From assembly GCA_963840545.1 (NCBI GenBank), contig CAWIZE010000004.1, positions 1 through 64,000 of the forward strand: 64,000 nt of DNA, in the 5' to 3' direction. The notes under the pieces are model-generated. The model did no database searches. It saw only the letters and a program-made list of their open reading frames with translations, and had not been told where the DNA came from. Shown here piece after piece: positions 27,064 through 35,568 of the stretch. The position numbers and the translations under genes were made by a program. The DNA comes from JAKAWQ01 sp963840545 (lineage in GTDB: Bacteria > Pseudomonadota > Alphaproteobacteria > Acetobacterales > Acetobacteraceae). Each line of letters opens with the position of its first letter. The stretch's first letter is position 1.

Positions 27064-27668
27064 CCGCGACCCGCCGGGCGCAAATCGTCGCCCTCCAGCA
27101 GCGCCAGCGCGCCGCTCACCGCCCCCTCGAGCACGGCCCGCTCGGGCCGGACCCGTGCCAGCACCCTGAGGCCGAGCAGCACGCTCAGCAGATGCCTGGC
27201 CAGGTCATCGGCCGCTCGCGCGGTCGTGATCGTCCCTTCGCGCTGCCCGGCCGCGACGCAGTCGCGGAAGAACGCCTCGATCAACGCAAGCGCCTGCGCG
27301 AGGGCCTTGCGGAACGGCGCATCCTGCGGCGCCAGCTCCAGCGTCGCATTGACCAGCATGCAGCCGCGCCGCCGCTTATCGGCGAGCGAGCGCGCGACGA
27401 TCTCCGCGAAGAAGGCGCGGATCGCCTGATCGGGAGGCAGCTCCCGAACCCTTGCGATCCGCTCGCGCACGCTGCGGTCCAGGTAACGGTCCAGGCTCCG
27501 CCGATAGAGCGCGCGCTTGTCGCCGAACGCGTTGTAGAGGCTGGCGCCGGTGATCCCCATCCGCAGGGCGAGGTCGCGGACCGAGGTCGCCTCGTACCCC
27601 CGCGCCCAGAAGCATTCCATGGCCGCCTCCAGGACCGTCGCCTCGTCGAATTCCCTCGGCCGCGCCAT
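27060..27668 (-). CDS. TetR-family regulator
   Basis: A 202-residue regulator with the start at ATG 27668 (MARPREFDEATVLEAAMECF), which is the normal TetR opening. The helix-turn-helix is TSVRDLALRMGITGASLYNAFGDK. The C-terminal region resembles the AcrR-like group, with a cysteine in RRGCMLVNATLEL. It likely controls its own operon including the ClC gene; the ligand is unknown. It is divergent from the sigma-factor locus. Confidence 0.9.
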   Translation of the reverse strand: MARPREFDEATVLEAAMECFWARGYEATSVRDLALRMGITGASLYNAFGDKRALYRRSLDRYLDRSVRERIARVRELPPDQAIRAFFAEIVARSLADKRRRGCMLVNATLELAPQDAPFRKALAQALALIEAFFRDCVAAGQREGTITTARAADDLARHLLSVLLGLRVLARVRPERAVLEGAVSGALALLEGDDLRPAGRG

Positions 27669-27755
27669 CCAACCCACCGCCATCCGGCCCACCATGGCCC
27701 TTTTGACATTCTAGAGCGCCCGAAATAGTACCCCAAGGCTCGCCGCGCCGTTTCC

Positions 27756-27781
27756 GTAACCGGACCGGGTGCCATTGCGAA
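27756..27781 (+). promoter_or_regulatory. ECF promoter of the sigma gene (GTAACC-N16-CGAA)
   Basis: GTAACC at 27756-27761 is followed after exactly 16 bases by CGAA at 27778-27781. The same boxes with the same spacing precede bufA. This agrees with the promoter described for Caulobacter SigF, as I recall it, and implies that the sigma factor switches on its own gene. Confidence 0.85.
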
Positions 27782-27862
27782 TGAACGACCGTGGCATCGA
27801 TGACGCACGCGCCCGCTCCGCTGCCGGAATGGACCCTCCGCGCGTTCCCCGGGAGGCGCCGG

Positions 27863-28393
27863 ATGGACGATAGCGCCTGGAGCAACTGGATGGCCGCTGC
27901 CCAGTCCGGCGACAAGCGGGCCTATCACCACCTGCTGGCCGAGCTTTCCCACTGGCTGAAGCGCTATTACGCACGCCGCCTCCCGCCCCCGACCGTCGAG
28001 GACGCGGTGCAGGACGCCCTGCTCGCCATCCACGAAAAGCGCCACACCTACGATCCGGCGCGCCCCTTCGGCCCCTGGCTCGCCGCGATCGCCCGCTACA
28101 AATGGATCGACCGGCTGCGCGCTTTGAAATCCACGCCGACCGAACCGTTGCCCGACGACTTTCCCGTTCCCGATCATGAAGGGGCGGTGACCAGCGCCAA
28201 CTCCCTCGAGCGGCTGCTCGGCGAGCTCAAGCCGGCCCAATCCGCCGTGATCCGCATGGTCAAGCTCGAGGGCCTCAGCGTCGAGGAGGCCTCCCTCCGG
28301 AGCGGGCAGTCGGTCTCCCTCGTCAAGGTCAACATCCATCGCGGGCTGGCCCGCCTGGCCGCCAGGGTGCGGGGGGGCTCCGATGGCGGATAG
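27863..28393 (+). CDS. sigF: ECF sigma factor of the SigF/NrsF type
   Basis: A 176-residue sigma factor. Region 2 covers DKRAYHHLLAELSHWLKRYYARRL and VEDAVQDALLAIHEKRHTYD; region 4 covers LKPAQSAVIRMVKLEGLSVEEAS, with the recognition helix SVSLVKVNIHRGLARLA. I chose the ATG at 27863 because GGGAGG stands 7 bases before it; an earlier GTG at 27791 would be almost at the promoter. It overlaps the anti-sigma gene by 11 bases. In the Caulobacter system the homologue controls a metal-stress regulon. Confidence 0.9.
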   Translation: MDDSAWSNWMAAAQSGDKRAYHHLLAELSHWLKRYYARRLPPPTVEDAVQDALLAIHEKRHTYDPARPFGPWLAAIARYKWIDRLRALKSTPTEPLPDDFPVPDHEGAVTSANSLERLLGELKPAQSAVIRMVKLEGLSVEEASLRSGQSVSLVKVNIHRGLARLAARVRGGSDGG

Positions 28394-29024
28394 CCCGCTC
28401 ATCGAAAGCCTCGTCAAGGACCTCAAGCCCGTGCGGCGGCGAACCGCCAGGTCCGACGCGCTGGTCCTCGCCTGCCTCTTCCTCCTCGAGCTCGCCCTCT
28501 TCCTCGGCTTCGGCATGGCCCGGGCGAACATGTCGGCCGCCATGGCCCAGCCGAGCTTCTGGTGGAAGCTTGGCAGCCTCGGCCTCATCGCAATCCTCGG
28601 CGCGGCCGCCGCCATCGTCTCCTTCGATCCCGCGGCCTCGCCGCGGCGCGGATTGCGCCGGGTCGCCATCTCCGTGGTGCTCTGCCTGCTCGCGGGCCTC
28701 TTCATCGCCGCGGACGATGGCGGGTTTTCCTCCCTTCTCGCCCGGCTCGACTGGCGCGACGGACTTCAGTGCGTTGCCCAAATGGTTCTTCTCTCCCTTC
28801 CCCCGCTCGCCGGCCTCGGCTTGCTGATGCGCCGCGGCGCGCCGACCGACACCGCCGGCACCGCGCTCGCCGTCGGCATCACCGCGGCGGCCTGGGGCGC
28901 CTTCGTCTTCGTCTTCGCCTGCCCCTTCGACGATCCGCTCTACGTCGCCGTCTGGTATACGCTCGGTTGCGGGCTGGTGACGATCCTCGCGCGGCTCGCC
29001 TTGCCTCGCCTCCTCCGCTGGTAG
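28383..29024 (+). CDS. nrsF: NrsF/DUF1109 membrane anti-sigma factor
   Basis: A 213-residue protein with six predicted membrane helices and a short N-terminal cytoplasmic tail (ESLVKDLKPVRRR) expected to hold the sigma factor. Cysteines at 130 and 180 correspond, as I recall, to the two conserved cysteines that sense stress in Caulobacter NrsF. It holds the sigma factor inactive until metal or oxidant attack. It is translationally coupled to the sigma gene. Confidence 0.9.
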   Translation: MADSPLIESLVKDLKPVRRRTARSDALVLACLFLLELALFLGFGMARANMSAAMAQPSFWWKLGSLGLIAILGAAAAIVSFDPAASPRRGLRRVAISVVLCLLAGLFIAADDGGFSSLLARLDWRDGLQCVAQMVLLSLPPLAGLGLLMRRGAPTDTAGTALAVGITAAAWGAFVFVFACPFDDPLYVAVWYTLGCGLVTILARLALPRLLRW

Positions 29025-29035
29025 CGCCCGCGGCT

Positions 29036-29061
29036 GTAACCTTCGCCCCGTCGCTTCCGAA
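29036..29061 (+). promoter_or_regulatory. ECF promoter of the bufferin operon (GTAACC-N16-CGAA)
   Basis: GTAACC at 29036-29041 and CGAA at 29058-29061 with 16 bases between, identical in boxes and spacing to the promoter before the sigma gene. It lies 50 bases before the bufA ATG, which has GGGAGTG as ribosome site. Confidence 0.88.
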
Positions 29062-29111
29062 TTCAGCTTCCGCAGGTCCGCTTCCGGACCGCGAGCGAAG
29101 GGAGTGAAAGA

Positions 29112-29408
29112 ATGGACCGCCGTACCCTCACCCTTGCCGTCCTCGCCGCCGCCGCCGGCCTCGCGGGCGCGATCGCAGTCCCGGCATCCGCGGCAATGAA
29201 CGCCACGCAGATGCAGAACCAGCAGCGGGCAATGTCCCAGCACCTTGAGGCCTGCTACGGCATCAACGCCGTCGCCCGCAACGACTGCGCAGCCGGCGCC
29301 CATTCCTGCGCGGGCCAGGCGACGATGGCGCGCGATCCGGCCTCGTTCGTCCTCCTCCCCGCCGGCGACTGCGCGAAAATCGCCGGCGGCTCTCTCAAAT
29401 CCTCCTGA
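29112..29408 (+). CDS. bufA: Bufferin precursor peptide (DUF2282/BufA1 family)
   Basis: A 98-residue exported precursor. The signal peptide ends near residue 27 (VPASA). The core carries four cysteines at 48, 59, 66 and 87 in ACYGINAVARNDCAAG, AHSCAGQ and LPAGDCAKIAGG. In the family these cysteines are modified (thiooxazoles) by the BufB/BufC pair and the product binds copper in the periplasm. The next two genes are exactly those enzymes. Confidence 0.93.
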   Translation: MDRRTLTLAVLAAAAGLAGAIAVPASAAMNATQMQNQQRAMSQHLEACYGINAVARNDCAAGAHSCAGQATMARDPASFVLLPAGDCAKIAGGSLKSS

Positions 29409-29421
29409 CGACATAATACCA

Positions 29422-30282
29422 ATGTCTGGCGTCGATCCCCTCGACCGCCGGAGCGAGACCCCGATCTCCGCCGCCGCGGGGATCGGGTTGCGGTTCCCGC
29501 ACCACGCCGCCTTCCTCGCGGCAAAGCCGTGCGTCGGCTGGGTCGAGGTCCATAGCGAGAATTATCTGAGCGGCCCGGCCCTCGCGGTGCTCGAGACCGT
29601 CCGCCGCGACTATCCCGTGTCGCTGCACAGCGTCGGGCTTTCGCTCGGCAGCGCCCAGGGCATTAGCGAACGCCACCTCGCGCGCCTCGCCGCGCTCACC
29701 CACCGCATCGATCCCGCGCTGGTCTCCGAGCATCTCGCCTGGGGCGCGATCGATCACGATTTCCTCGCCGACCTCCTGCCGCTTCCGCTGACCGAGGAGA
29801 GCCTCGCCATCGTCGGCCGCAACGTCGCCCGCACGCAGGATGCGCTCGGCCGGCGCCTTCTCATCGAAAACCCCTCGACCTATCTGCAATTCGCGAGCTC
29901 GACGATCGCCGAATGGGAATTTCTGTCCGCCCTCGCCGCGCGCACCGGCTGTGGCCTCATCTGCGACGTCAACAACATCGTCGTCAGCACGACGAACCAT
30001 GGCTGGAACGCCGAGGCCTATCTCCGCGCACTCCCCGCGGACGCGATCGGCGAATTCCACCTCGCCGGCCACCAGATCCGCGAGAGCGCGGACGGCCCGC
30101 TCCTCATCGACACGCACGACCGGCCCGTCGCACCTTGCGTTTGGGATCTCTTCGAAGCCGCCCTCGCCATCATCGGCCCCCGCCCGACGCTCATCGAATG
30201 GGACGCCGCACTGCCGCCGCTCCCGCGCCTCCTCGCCGAAGCCACGGACGCCGCGCGCCGTCTCGATGCCCACGCTCATTGA
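29422..30282 (+). CDS. bufB: BufB, DUF692/MNIO multinuclear iron oxidase
   Basis: A 286-residue TIM-barrel of the DUF692 (MNIO) family, which modifies cysteines of precursor peptides using an iron cluster. Candidate metal ligands are H69 (SLHSVG), H104 (SEHLAW), E149 (LLIENPS), D182 and N184 (CDVNNI), H213 (EFHLAGH), D230 (IDTHD) and E259 (IEWDA). Start at the ATG at 29422, 13 bases after bufA. It shares its 3' end with bufC. Confidence 0.93.
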   Translation: MSGVDPLDRRSETPISAAAGIGLRFPHHAAFLAAKPCVGWVEVHSENYLSGPALAVLETVRRDYPVSLHSVGLSLGSAQGISERHLARLAALTHRIDPALVSEHLAWGAIDHDFLADLLPLPLTEESLAIVGRNVARTQDALGRRLLIENPSTYLQFASSTIAEWEFLSALAARTGCGLICDVNNIVVSTTNHGWNAEAYLRALPADAIGEFHLAGHQIRESADGPLLIDTHDRPVAPCVWDLFEAALAIIGPRPTLIEWDAALPPLPRLLAEATDAARRLDAHAH

Positions 30283-31054
30283 GCAGCAGCGCCAATTTCG
30301 CGCCTGGATGCTCGCTACCGAGCCCAGCGCAGAAGGAGAGATCCTCGGCCGCCGGATGGGTGCGGCAGCGCGCCTCGCGATCTACCGCAACACCATCATC
30401 GGCAATCTCACCGGCGCCCTGAGGCTCACCTTCCCCGCGATCGAGCGTCTCGTCGGCGCCCCTTTCTTCGCCCAGGCCGCTGCGCAGCTCATCCCCACCT
30501 CTCCACCCCAAAGCGCCGACCTCTACGAATTCGGTGAGCATTTCCCCGACTTTCTCTCTCATTACGAGCCCGCACACACCCTTCCCTACCTCGCCTCCGT
30601 CGCACGCCTGGAATGGTCCGTCGGCCGCGCCCTCCACGCGCCCGACGCGCCCTATCTCATCGCCGCGGACCTCGCCGCCTGCACCGATCCCCTCGTCCGC
30701 TTCCTCCCGCACCCCTCCCTCTCGCTCCTCCGGCTCGATCATCCCGTCGCCGCGATCCGGTCGGCCGTTCTCGCCCACGACCCGGAGGAACGCGAACGCC
30801 TTCTCGCGGCGATCGATCTCCGCCCCACCCCAGAAACCCTCGCCGTCCATCGCTCCCCCATCGGCCTCCAGGTCACGCCCCTTTCCTCCTCCGCCTTCGC
30901 CCTCGCCCGCGCGCTCGCATGTGGGGAAAACCTCACTACCGCCCTCCAGGAAACGCCCCCCGACGAGGCGCCCGTCCTCCTCGCCGACTTCGTTTCTCGC
31001 GGTTTCTTCAAAAGCCTTGCCCCTCATATCCCCGACGAAGGAGCAAACCCGTGA
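30266..31054 (+). CDS. bufC: BufC, DUF2063 partner protein
   Basis: A 262-residue protein. QRQFRAWMLATEPSAEGE, ARLAIYRNTIIGNLTGALRL and LPYLASVARLEWSVGRAL are the DUF2063 (HvfC/BufC) signature. It is thought to present the precursor peptide to BufB. Start at ATG 30266 gives a 17-base overlap with bufB, a normal arrangement for these pairs. Its stop overlaps the next gene's GTG. Confidence 0.92.
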   Translation: MPTLIEQQRQFRAWMLATEPSAEGEILGRRMGAAARLAIYRNTIIGNLTGALRLTFPAIERLVGAPFFAQAAAQLIPTSPPQSADLYEFGEHFPDFLSHYEPAHTLPYLASVARLEWSVGRALHAPDAPYLIAADLAACTDPLVRFLPHPSLSLLRLDHPVAAIRSAVLAHDPEERERLLAAIDLRPTPETLAVHRSPIGLQVTPLSSSAFALARALACGENLTTALQETPPDEAPVLLADFVSRGFFKSLAPHIPDEGANP

Positions 31055-31491
31055 TCAGGCGCGCGATCGGCCTCTTCGAGCGCATTCCGGCCTGGTTCAT
31101 CGCCATCGTCTGCCGCATCGGCCTCGCCCAGGTGTTCTGGAGCTCGGCCCAGGCGCATCTCGCGAACTGGCAGACGACGCTCTACCTCTTCGCGAATTCC
31201 TATCGCCTGCCGCTGCTCCCGCCCGGCCCCGCGGCGTACATGGCCGTCACGATCGAGATCGTGGCCCCGCCGCTCCTGATCCTTGGCCTCGCCACCCGGT
31301 TCGTGGCCCTCGTGCTCCTCGGCATGACCCTCGTCATCGAGATCTTCGTCTACCCCCAGGCCTGGCCGACCCACATCCAATGGGCCGCCATGGAGCTCGT
31401 CCTGCTCGCCCGCGGCCCGGGCTTCCCCTCGCTCGACGCACTGCTCGCACGAACGTTCCTTCGCCCCGCAGCGACGGTTGTAAGGAGTTAA
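31051..31491 (+). CDS. DoxX-family membrane protein
   Basis: A 146-residue protein with four predicted helices; RIGLAQVFWSSAQAHLANW and YMAVTIEIVAPPLLILGLATR are DoxX features. The GTG start overlaps the bufC stop. DoxX genes are the usual fourth member of bufferin operons, where they may assist redox steps or membrane passage; that role is inferred. The repeat element starts on its stop codon. Confidence 0.9.
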   Translation: MIRRAIGLFERIPAWFIAIVCRIGLAQVFWSSAQAHLANWQTTLYLFANSYRLPLLPPGPAAYMAVTIEIVAPPLLILGLATRFVALVLLGMTLVIEIFVYPQAWPTHIQWAAMELVLLARGPGFPSLDALLARTFLRPAATVVRS

Positions 31492-31552
31492 CCAGGGGCT
31501 TTGCCCCTGGACCCCACTGGGGCCTCGAGGCGCCGGACCCCCATCCCTCTTT
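31491..31552. repeat. Dispersed GC-rich hairpin repeat, copy B
   Basis: CCAGGGGCTTTGCCCCTGG then ACCCC begins directly at the DoxX stop, with a second hairpin-like part (CCCCACTGGGG). It matches copies near 10637 and 53270 and probably ends the bufferin operon. Confidence 0.7.
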
Positions 31553-31856
31553 CTCTCCGTGCCGCGGCTACCGCAGTGCAGCGAGCTTCCGTCCGATGAT
31601 GGCGCCGCTCTTTTGCCGTCGTGCGCTGCTCCAGAACGCAGGGCCGCCACCGCCTCGGCATCGGCCGCGGCGAGGCGCGACAGCCCGGCAACTGCATCCC
31701 GACCTGCCGCCACTCGCTCCCGGGCAATCATGCTCCGGTACGGGTTGACCGCCCAAGTACGAGAGAGCCAGCCGCTCGCCGCCTCGATCGCCACACCATG
31801 CCCGGTCCGCGCTGAGCGACATTTTCCTCCCGTTGCGCTAACAACCCGCGGACGCC
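31553..31856. other. Gap before mnmE, no gene recognised
   Basis: About 300 bases without a convincing gene on either strand. Frames present here are short or shadow mnmE. A promoter for mnmE should lie here, but I see no clear pair of boxes. Confidence 0.4.
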
Positions 31857-33188
31857 ATGGATCAGCTCGCGGACAGGATCGCATCGCCGGAGGCCCGCCG
31901 CAGCGCGGCACAGACCATCTTCGCGCTCGCCTCCGGCGCCGGCCGCGCCGCCGTCGCCGTCATGCGCCTCTCCGGCCCCGAGACGGAGAAAGTCCTGGCC
32001 TCCCTCGCCGGCCGCCTTCCGCCGCCCCGCCGCGCGAGCCTGCGAAACATCCGCGCGCCAGGCGGGGAAAAACTCGACCAGGCGCTCGTCCTCTGGCTCC
32101 CGGCCCCGGCGAGCTACACCGGCGAGAATTGCGGAGAAATTTTCCTCCATGGCGGCCACGCGGTCATCGAGGCGGTCTCGGAGGCGCTCGTCGCCTTGGG
32201 CGCCCGCCCCGCCGAGCCCGGAGAATTCACCCGCCGGGCCTTTCTCAATGGCCGGATGGACCTGCTCGAGGCCGAGGCCGTCGCCGATCTCGTCGCGGCC
32301 GAGACCGAAGCCCAGCGCCGCCAGGCGCTCCGCCAGCTCGAGGGCGCGCTCGGCGCGCTCTATCACGGCTGGGCCGCCTCGCTCCGCCGCCTGCTCGCCG
32401 ACGCTGAGGCGGGAATCGACTTCTCCGACCAGGATTTGCCCGAGACCCCCGACGATGCCGCGCTGGCGACACTGCGCGCCGAGATCGCCGCCCATCTCGC
32501 CGACGCTCGCCGCGGCGAGCTTCTGCGCGAGGGTCTGACGATCGTCGTCGCCGGCCAGCCCAACGTCGGAAAATCGAGCCTGATCAATGCGCTCGCCGGC
32601 CGCGATGTCGCCATCGTCTCGCCTGCGCCCGGCACCACGCGCGATGCGATCGAGACCCGCATTGTCCTCGCGGGCCTGCCCGTCACGCTGATTGACACGG
32701 CGGGCCTCTGCGAGAGCGCGGACCCGGTCGAGGCCGAAGGAGTGCGCCGCGCCCGCGCCCGCGCCGCCGGCGCGGATCTCGTCCTCGCCGTCACCGACTG
32801 CTCCCGACCCGTCCCCTTCGCGCTCGAAGCCGCCGCACCCCTGCTCGCCATCGCCAACAAATCCGACCTCGCCCCGCCGCCCGATGGAGAAAAACTCGCG
32901 GTGAGCGCGCTCACCGGCGCGGGCCTCGCGGAGCTTCGCGCCCGCCTCGCCGGCATGGTCGAAACGCTCACGCGCGCCGCCGGCCCGCCGCCGCCGACCC
33001 GCGCCCGCCATCGCGCGGCACTCGGCGAAGCGGAAGCATCGCTCGCGGCCGCACTTGCCGCCCCGGCGCCAGAATTGCGTGCCGAGGAGCTCCGCCTCGC
33101 CTTGGCCGCGCTCGGGCGCATCACCGGAAGCGTCGGCGTCGAGGACATCCTGGAAACGATCTTTTCCTCGTTCTGCATCGGCAAATAA
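31857..33188 (+). CDS. mnmE: tRNA modification GTPase MnmE
   Basis: A 443-residue GTPase that, with MnmG, installs the carboxymethylaminomethyl group on U34 of certain tRNAs. The folate-binding N-terminal domain carries LPAPASYTGENCGEIFLHGG. The G domain shows GQPNVGKSS, GTTRD, DTAG and NKSD. It ends in FCIGK, the conserved C-terminal motif. The stop is one base before mnmG, so the partners are coupled. Confidence 0.95.
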   Translation: MDQLADRIASPEARRSAAQTIFALASGAGRAAVAVMRLSGPETEKVLASLAGRLPPPRRASLRNIRAPGGEKLDQALVLWLPAPASYTGENCGEIFLHGGHAVIEAVSEALVALGARPAEPGEFTRRAFLNGRMDLLEAEAVADLVAAETEAQRRQALRQLEGALGALYHGWAASLRRLLADAEAGIDFSDQDLPETPDDAALATLRAEIAAHLADARRGELLREGLTIVVAGQPNVGKSSLINALAGRDVAIVSPAPGTTRDAIETRIVLAGLPVTLIDTAGLCESADPVEAEGVRRARARAAGADLVLAVTDCSRPVPFALEAAAPLLAIANKSDLAPPPDGEKLAVSALTGAGLAELRARLAGMVETLTRAAGPPPPTRARHRAALGEAEASLAAALAAPAPELRAEELRLALAALGRITGSVGVEDILETIFSSFCIGK

Positions 33189-33189
33189 T

Positions 33190-34948
33190 ATGGTTGCCTC
33201 GTCGCAACAATATGATGTCGTCGTCATCGGCGGCGGTCATGCCGGCTGCGAAGCGGCCGCCGCCGCTGCCCGCAGCGGCGCGCGCACCTTGCTCGTCACC
33301 CAGGACCTCGCGAAAATCGGAGAGATGTCCTGCAATCCCTCGATCGGCGGGATCGGCAAGGGCCATCTCGTCCGCGAGATCGACGCGCTCGACGGGCTGA
33401 TGGGCCGCGTCGCCGACGCGGCGGGGATCCATTTCAAGCTGCTCAACCGCAGCAAGGGTCCGGCGGTGCGCGGCCCGCGCGCCCAGGCCGATAGAAAGCT
33501 CTATCGCCGCGCGATGCAGGATTTTCTTCGTGCCACGCCCAATCTTTCCCTTCGCGCCGGCTCCGTCGAGGATCTCGAGCGCGACGATCACGGAGGGCTT
33601 TCCGCGGTGATCCTCGGCGCCGGGACCCGCGTCGCCTGCGCCGCCGCCGTGCTCACCACCGGCACCTTCCTCCGCGGCGTAATTCATATCGGTCTCGAGT
33701 TCGACTCCGGCCGGCCGCATCGGGGAAAAACCCTCCTTGGGCCTCGCCGCCGCGCTCGATCGCCTCGGCCTGCCGCTCGGCCGGCTGAAAACCGGAACCC
33801 CGCCGCGGCTCGACCGCGCGAGCATCGACTGGGACGGCCTCGCGCGCGATCCCGGCGAGGACCCGCCCGAGCCCTTCAGCGCGCTCACCGCGCGGATCAC
33901 CAATCCGCAGATCGAATGCCGTGTCACCGCGACCAATGCGGCGACGCACGCGCTGATCCGCGCCAATCTCGCCCTATCGGCCGTCTATGGCGGGCGGATC
34001 AGCGGTCCGGGCCCGCGCTATTGTCCTTCGATCGAGGACAAGGTGGTCCGCTTCGCCGACCGTGCGCACCACCAGATCTTTCTCGAGCCCGAAGGCCTCG
34101 ACGACCCGACCATCTATCCGAACGGGCTTTCGACCAGCCTCCCCGCGGCGCTGCAGGAGGAGCTTCTCCGCACCCTTCCCGGCCTCGAGCGCGCGCGCAT
34201 GCTGCGCCCGGGCTATGCCGTCGAGTACGATTATGTCGATCCGCGCGCGCTCTTCCCTTCGCTCGCGCTGAAATCGGTGCCGGGGCTTTTCCTTGCCGGC
34301 CAGATCAACGGCACGACCGGCTACGAGGAGGCGGCGGCGCAGGGCATCCTCGCCGGCATCAACGCCGCCCGGCGTGCCGGCGACGTGGACCCCGTCACGC
34401 TCGACCGCGCCACGTCCTATCTTGGCGTGCTGGTGGACGATCTCGTCACCCAGGGCGTGACCGAGCCCTATCGGATGTTCACCTCGCGCGCCGAGTACCG
34501 GCTCAGTCTCCGCGCCGACAACGCCGATCTCCGCCTCACCGACCGCGCCATCGCCTGGGGCGTCGTCGGATCGGAGCGCGCGGCCGCCTTTCGCGCCCAC
34601 CAGGCGGCGCTTGCGGCCGCCGCTTCGGCGCCGGAGTCCGCGGCGCCGCCGCGCGTTCGCGCGACGCTCGCCGCCGACGCGCTCTATGCCGGCTATCTCA
34701 AGCGCCAGGACGCCGAGATTTTCGCTTTTCGCCGCCAGGAGAAAGTGCGCCTGCCGGACGGGCTCGATTATCGCCGGATCGGCGGCCTTTCGGCCGAGCT
34801 GATGGGGAAGCTGGAAGAAATCCGCCCTATTTCGCTTGGCGCCGCGGCGCGGATTCCGGGCATGACGCCGGCGGCGCTGGCAGCGCTCGCCGCTCATCTC
34901 GCCAAATACGGAAGCAATAGATCCGGATCGGCCTCATGTTTCACGTGA
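33190..34948 (+). pseudogene. mnmG: tRNA modification enzyme MnmG, one frameshift
   Basis: The FAD partner of MnmE. It starts YDVVVIGGGHAGCEAAAAAA (FAD site) with GEMSCNPSIGGIGKGHLVREIDALDG. After TTGTFLRGVIHIGLEF the frame changes; the continuation GRIGEKPSLGLAAALDRLGL lies in the next frame and runs intact to the normal C-terminal region. The shift is a single base near 33690-33710, with no loss of conserved sequence. It is either a sequence error or a recent inactivation; mnmG is usually retained. The stop overlaps the parS site and rsmG. Confidence 0.88.
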
Positions 34949-35568
34949 AACATGAACCAATTCAATCTATTGCCGATTTTACCCCCAGCCCTGATATCAT
35001 CGCGCGTCTCAAAACCTTTGCGGCTCTGCTGGCCACCTGGAACGGGCGCATCAATCTCGTCTCGCGCGGCGACCGCGAAAAACTCTGGCCGCGCCACATC
35101 GCGGACTCGCTTCAGCTCGTCCCGCTCATGCCCGAAACCCTCGCCGAAGCGGTCGATCTCGGCTCCGGCGCCGGTTTTCCCGGCCTCGTCCTCGCCATCG
35201 CCACCGGCGTTCCTTTTTCCCTTATTGAGTCCGACCACCGCAAGGCCGCGTTCCTGATCGAGGCCGCCCGCCTCACCGAAGCCCTGGTGCGCGTCCACGC
35301 CGCCCGCATCGAGGCGGTGCGCCTCCCGCCCGTCCGCCTCGTCACGGCCCGTGCGCTCGCCCCGCTTCCCGATCTCATCGCCCTCGCCGCGCCCTTCCTC
35401 GCCCCGGACGGCGTCGCCCTCTTCCCCAAGGGAGAAAATGCCGGAAACGAATTGACGGACGCCGCCGCCGGGTGGCAGATGCGGGTGGAGCGGTTTTCCA
35501 GCCGCACCGACCCCAGCGCAAGCATCCTCAGGATCAGCGAGATCCGGCGTGTCCGAGAAAGCCCCTGA
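34936..35568 (+). CDS. rsmG: 16S rRNA (guanine527-N7)-methyltransferase RsmG
   Basis: A 210-residue methyltransferase. NLVSRGDREKLWPRHIADSL is the conserved N-terminal part, AVDLGSGAGFPGLVLAI the cofactor site, and LVTARALAPLPDL follows. The first codons lie inside the parS palindrome, so the opening residues MFHVKH are dictated by that DNA site. It overlaps mnmG by 13 bases and parA by 20. Confidence 0.95.
   Translation: MFHVKHEPIQSIADFTPSPDIIARLKTFAALLATWNGRINLVSRGDREKLWPRHIADSLQLVPLMPETLAEAVDLGSGAGFPGLVLAIATGVPFSLIESDHRKAAFLIEAARLTEALVRVHAARIEAVRLPPVRLVTARALAPLPDLIALAAPFLAPDGVALFPKGENAGNELTDAAAGWQMRVERFSSRTDPSASILRISEIRRVRESP
34937..34952. promoter_or_regulatory. parS: parS, ParB-binding chromosome partition site
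   Basis: TGTTTCACGTGAAACA is the exact 16-base parS consensus, and the palindrome extends two more bases on each side (34935-34954). It straddles the mnmG stop and rsmG start, 600 bases upstream of parA. Confidence 0.95.

Noticed and set aside
31559..32407. Plus-strand frame beginning before mnmE
   Set aside because: It overlaps mnmE in another frame and becomes arginine-rich low-complexity sequence; no family match by eye.
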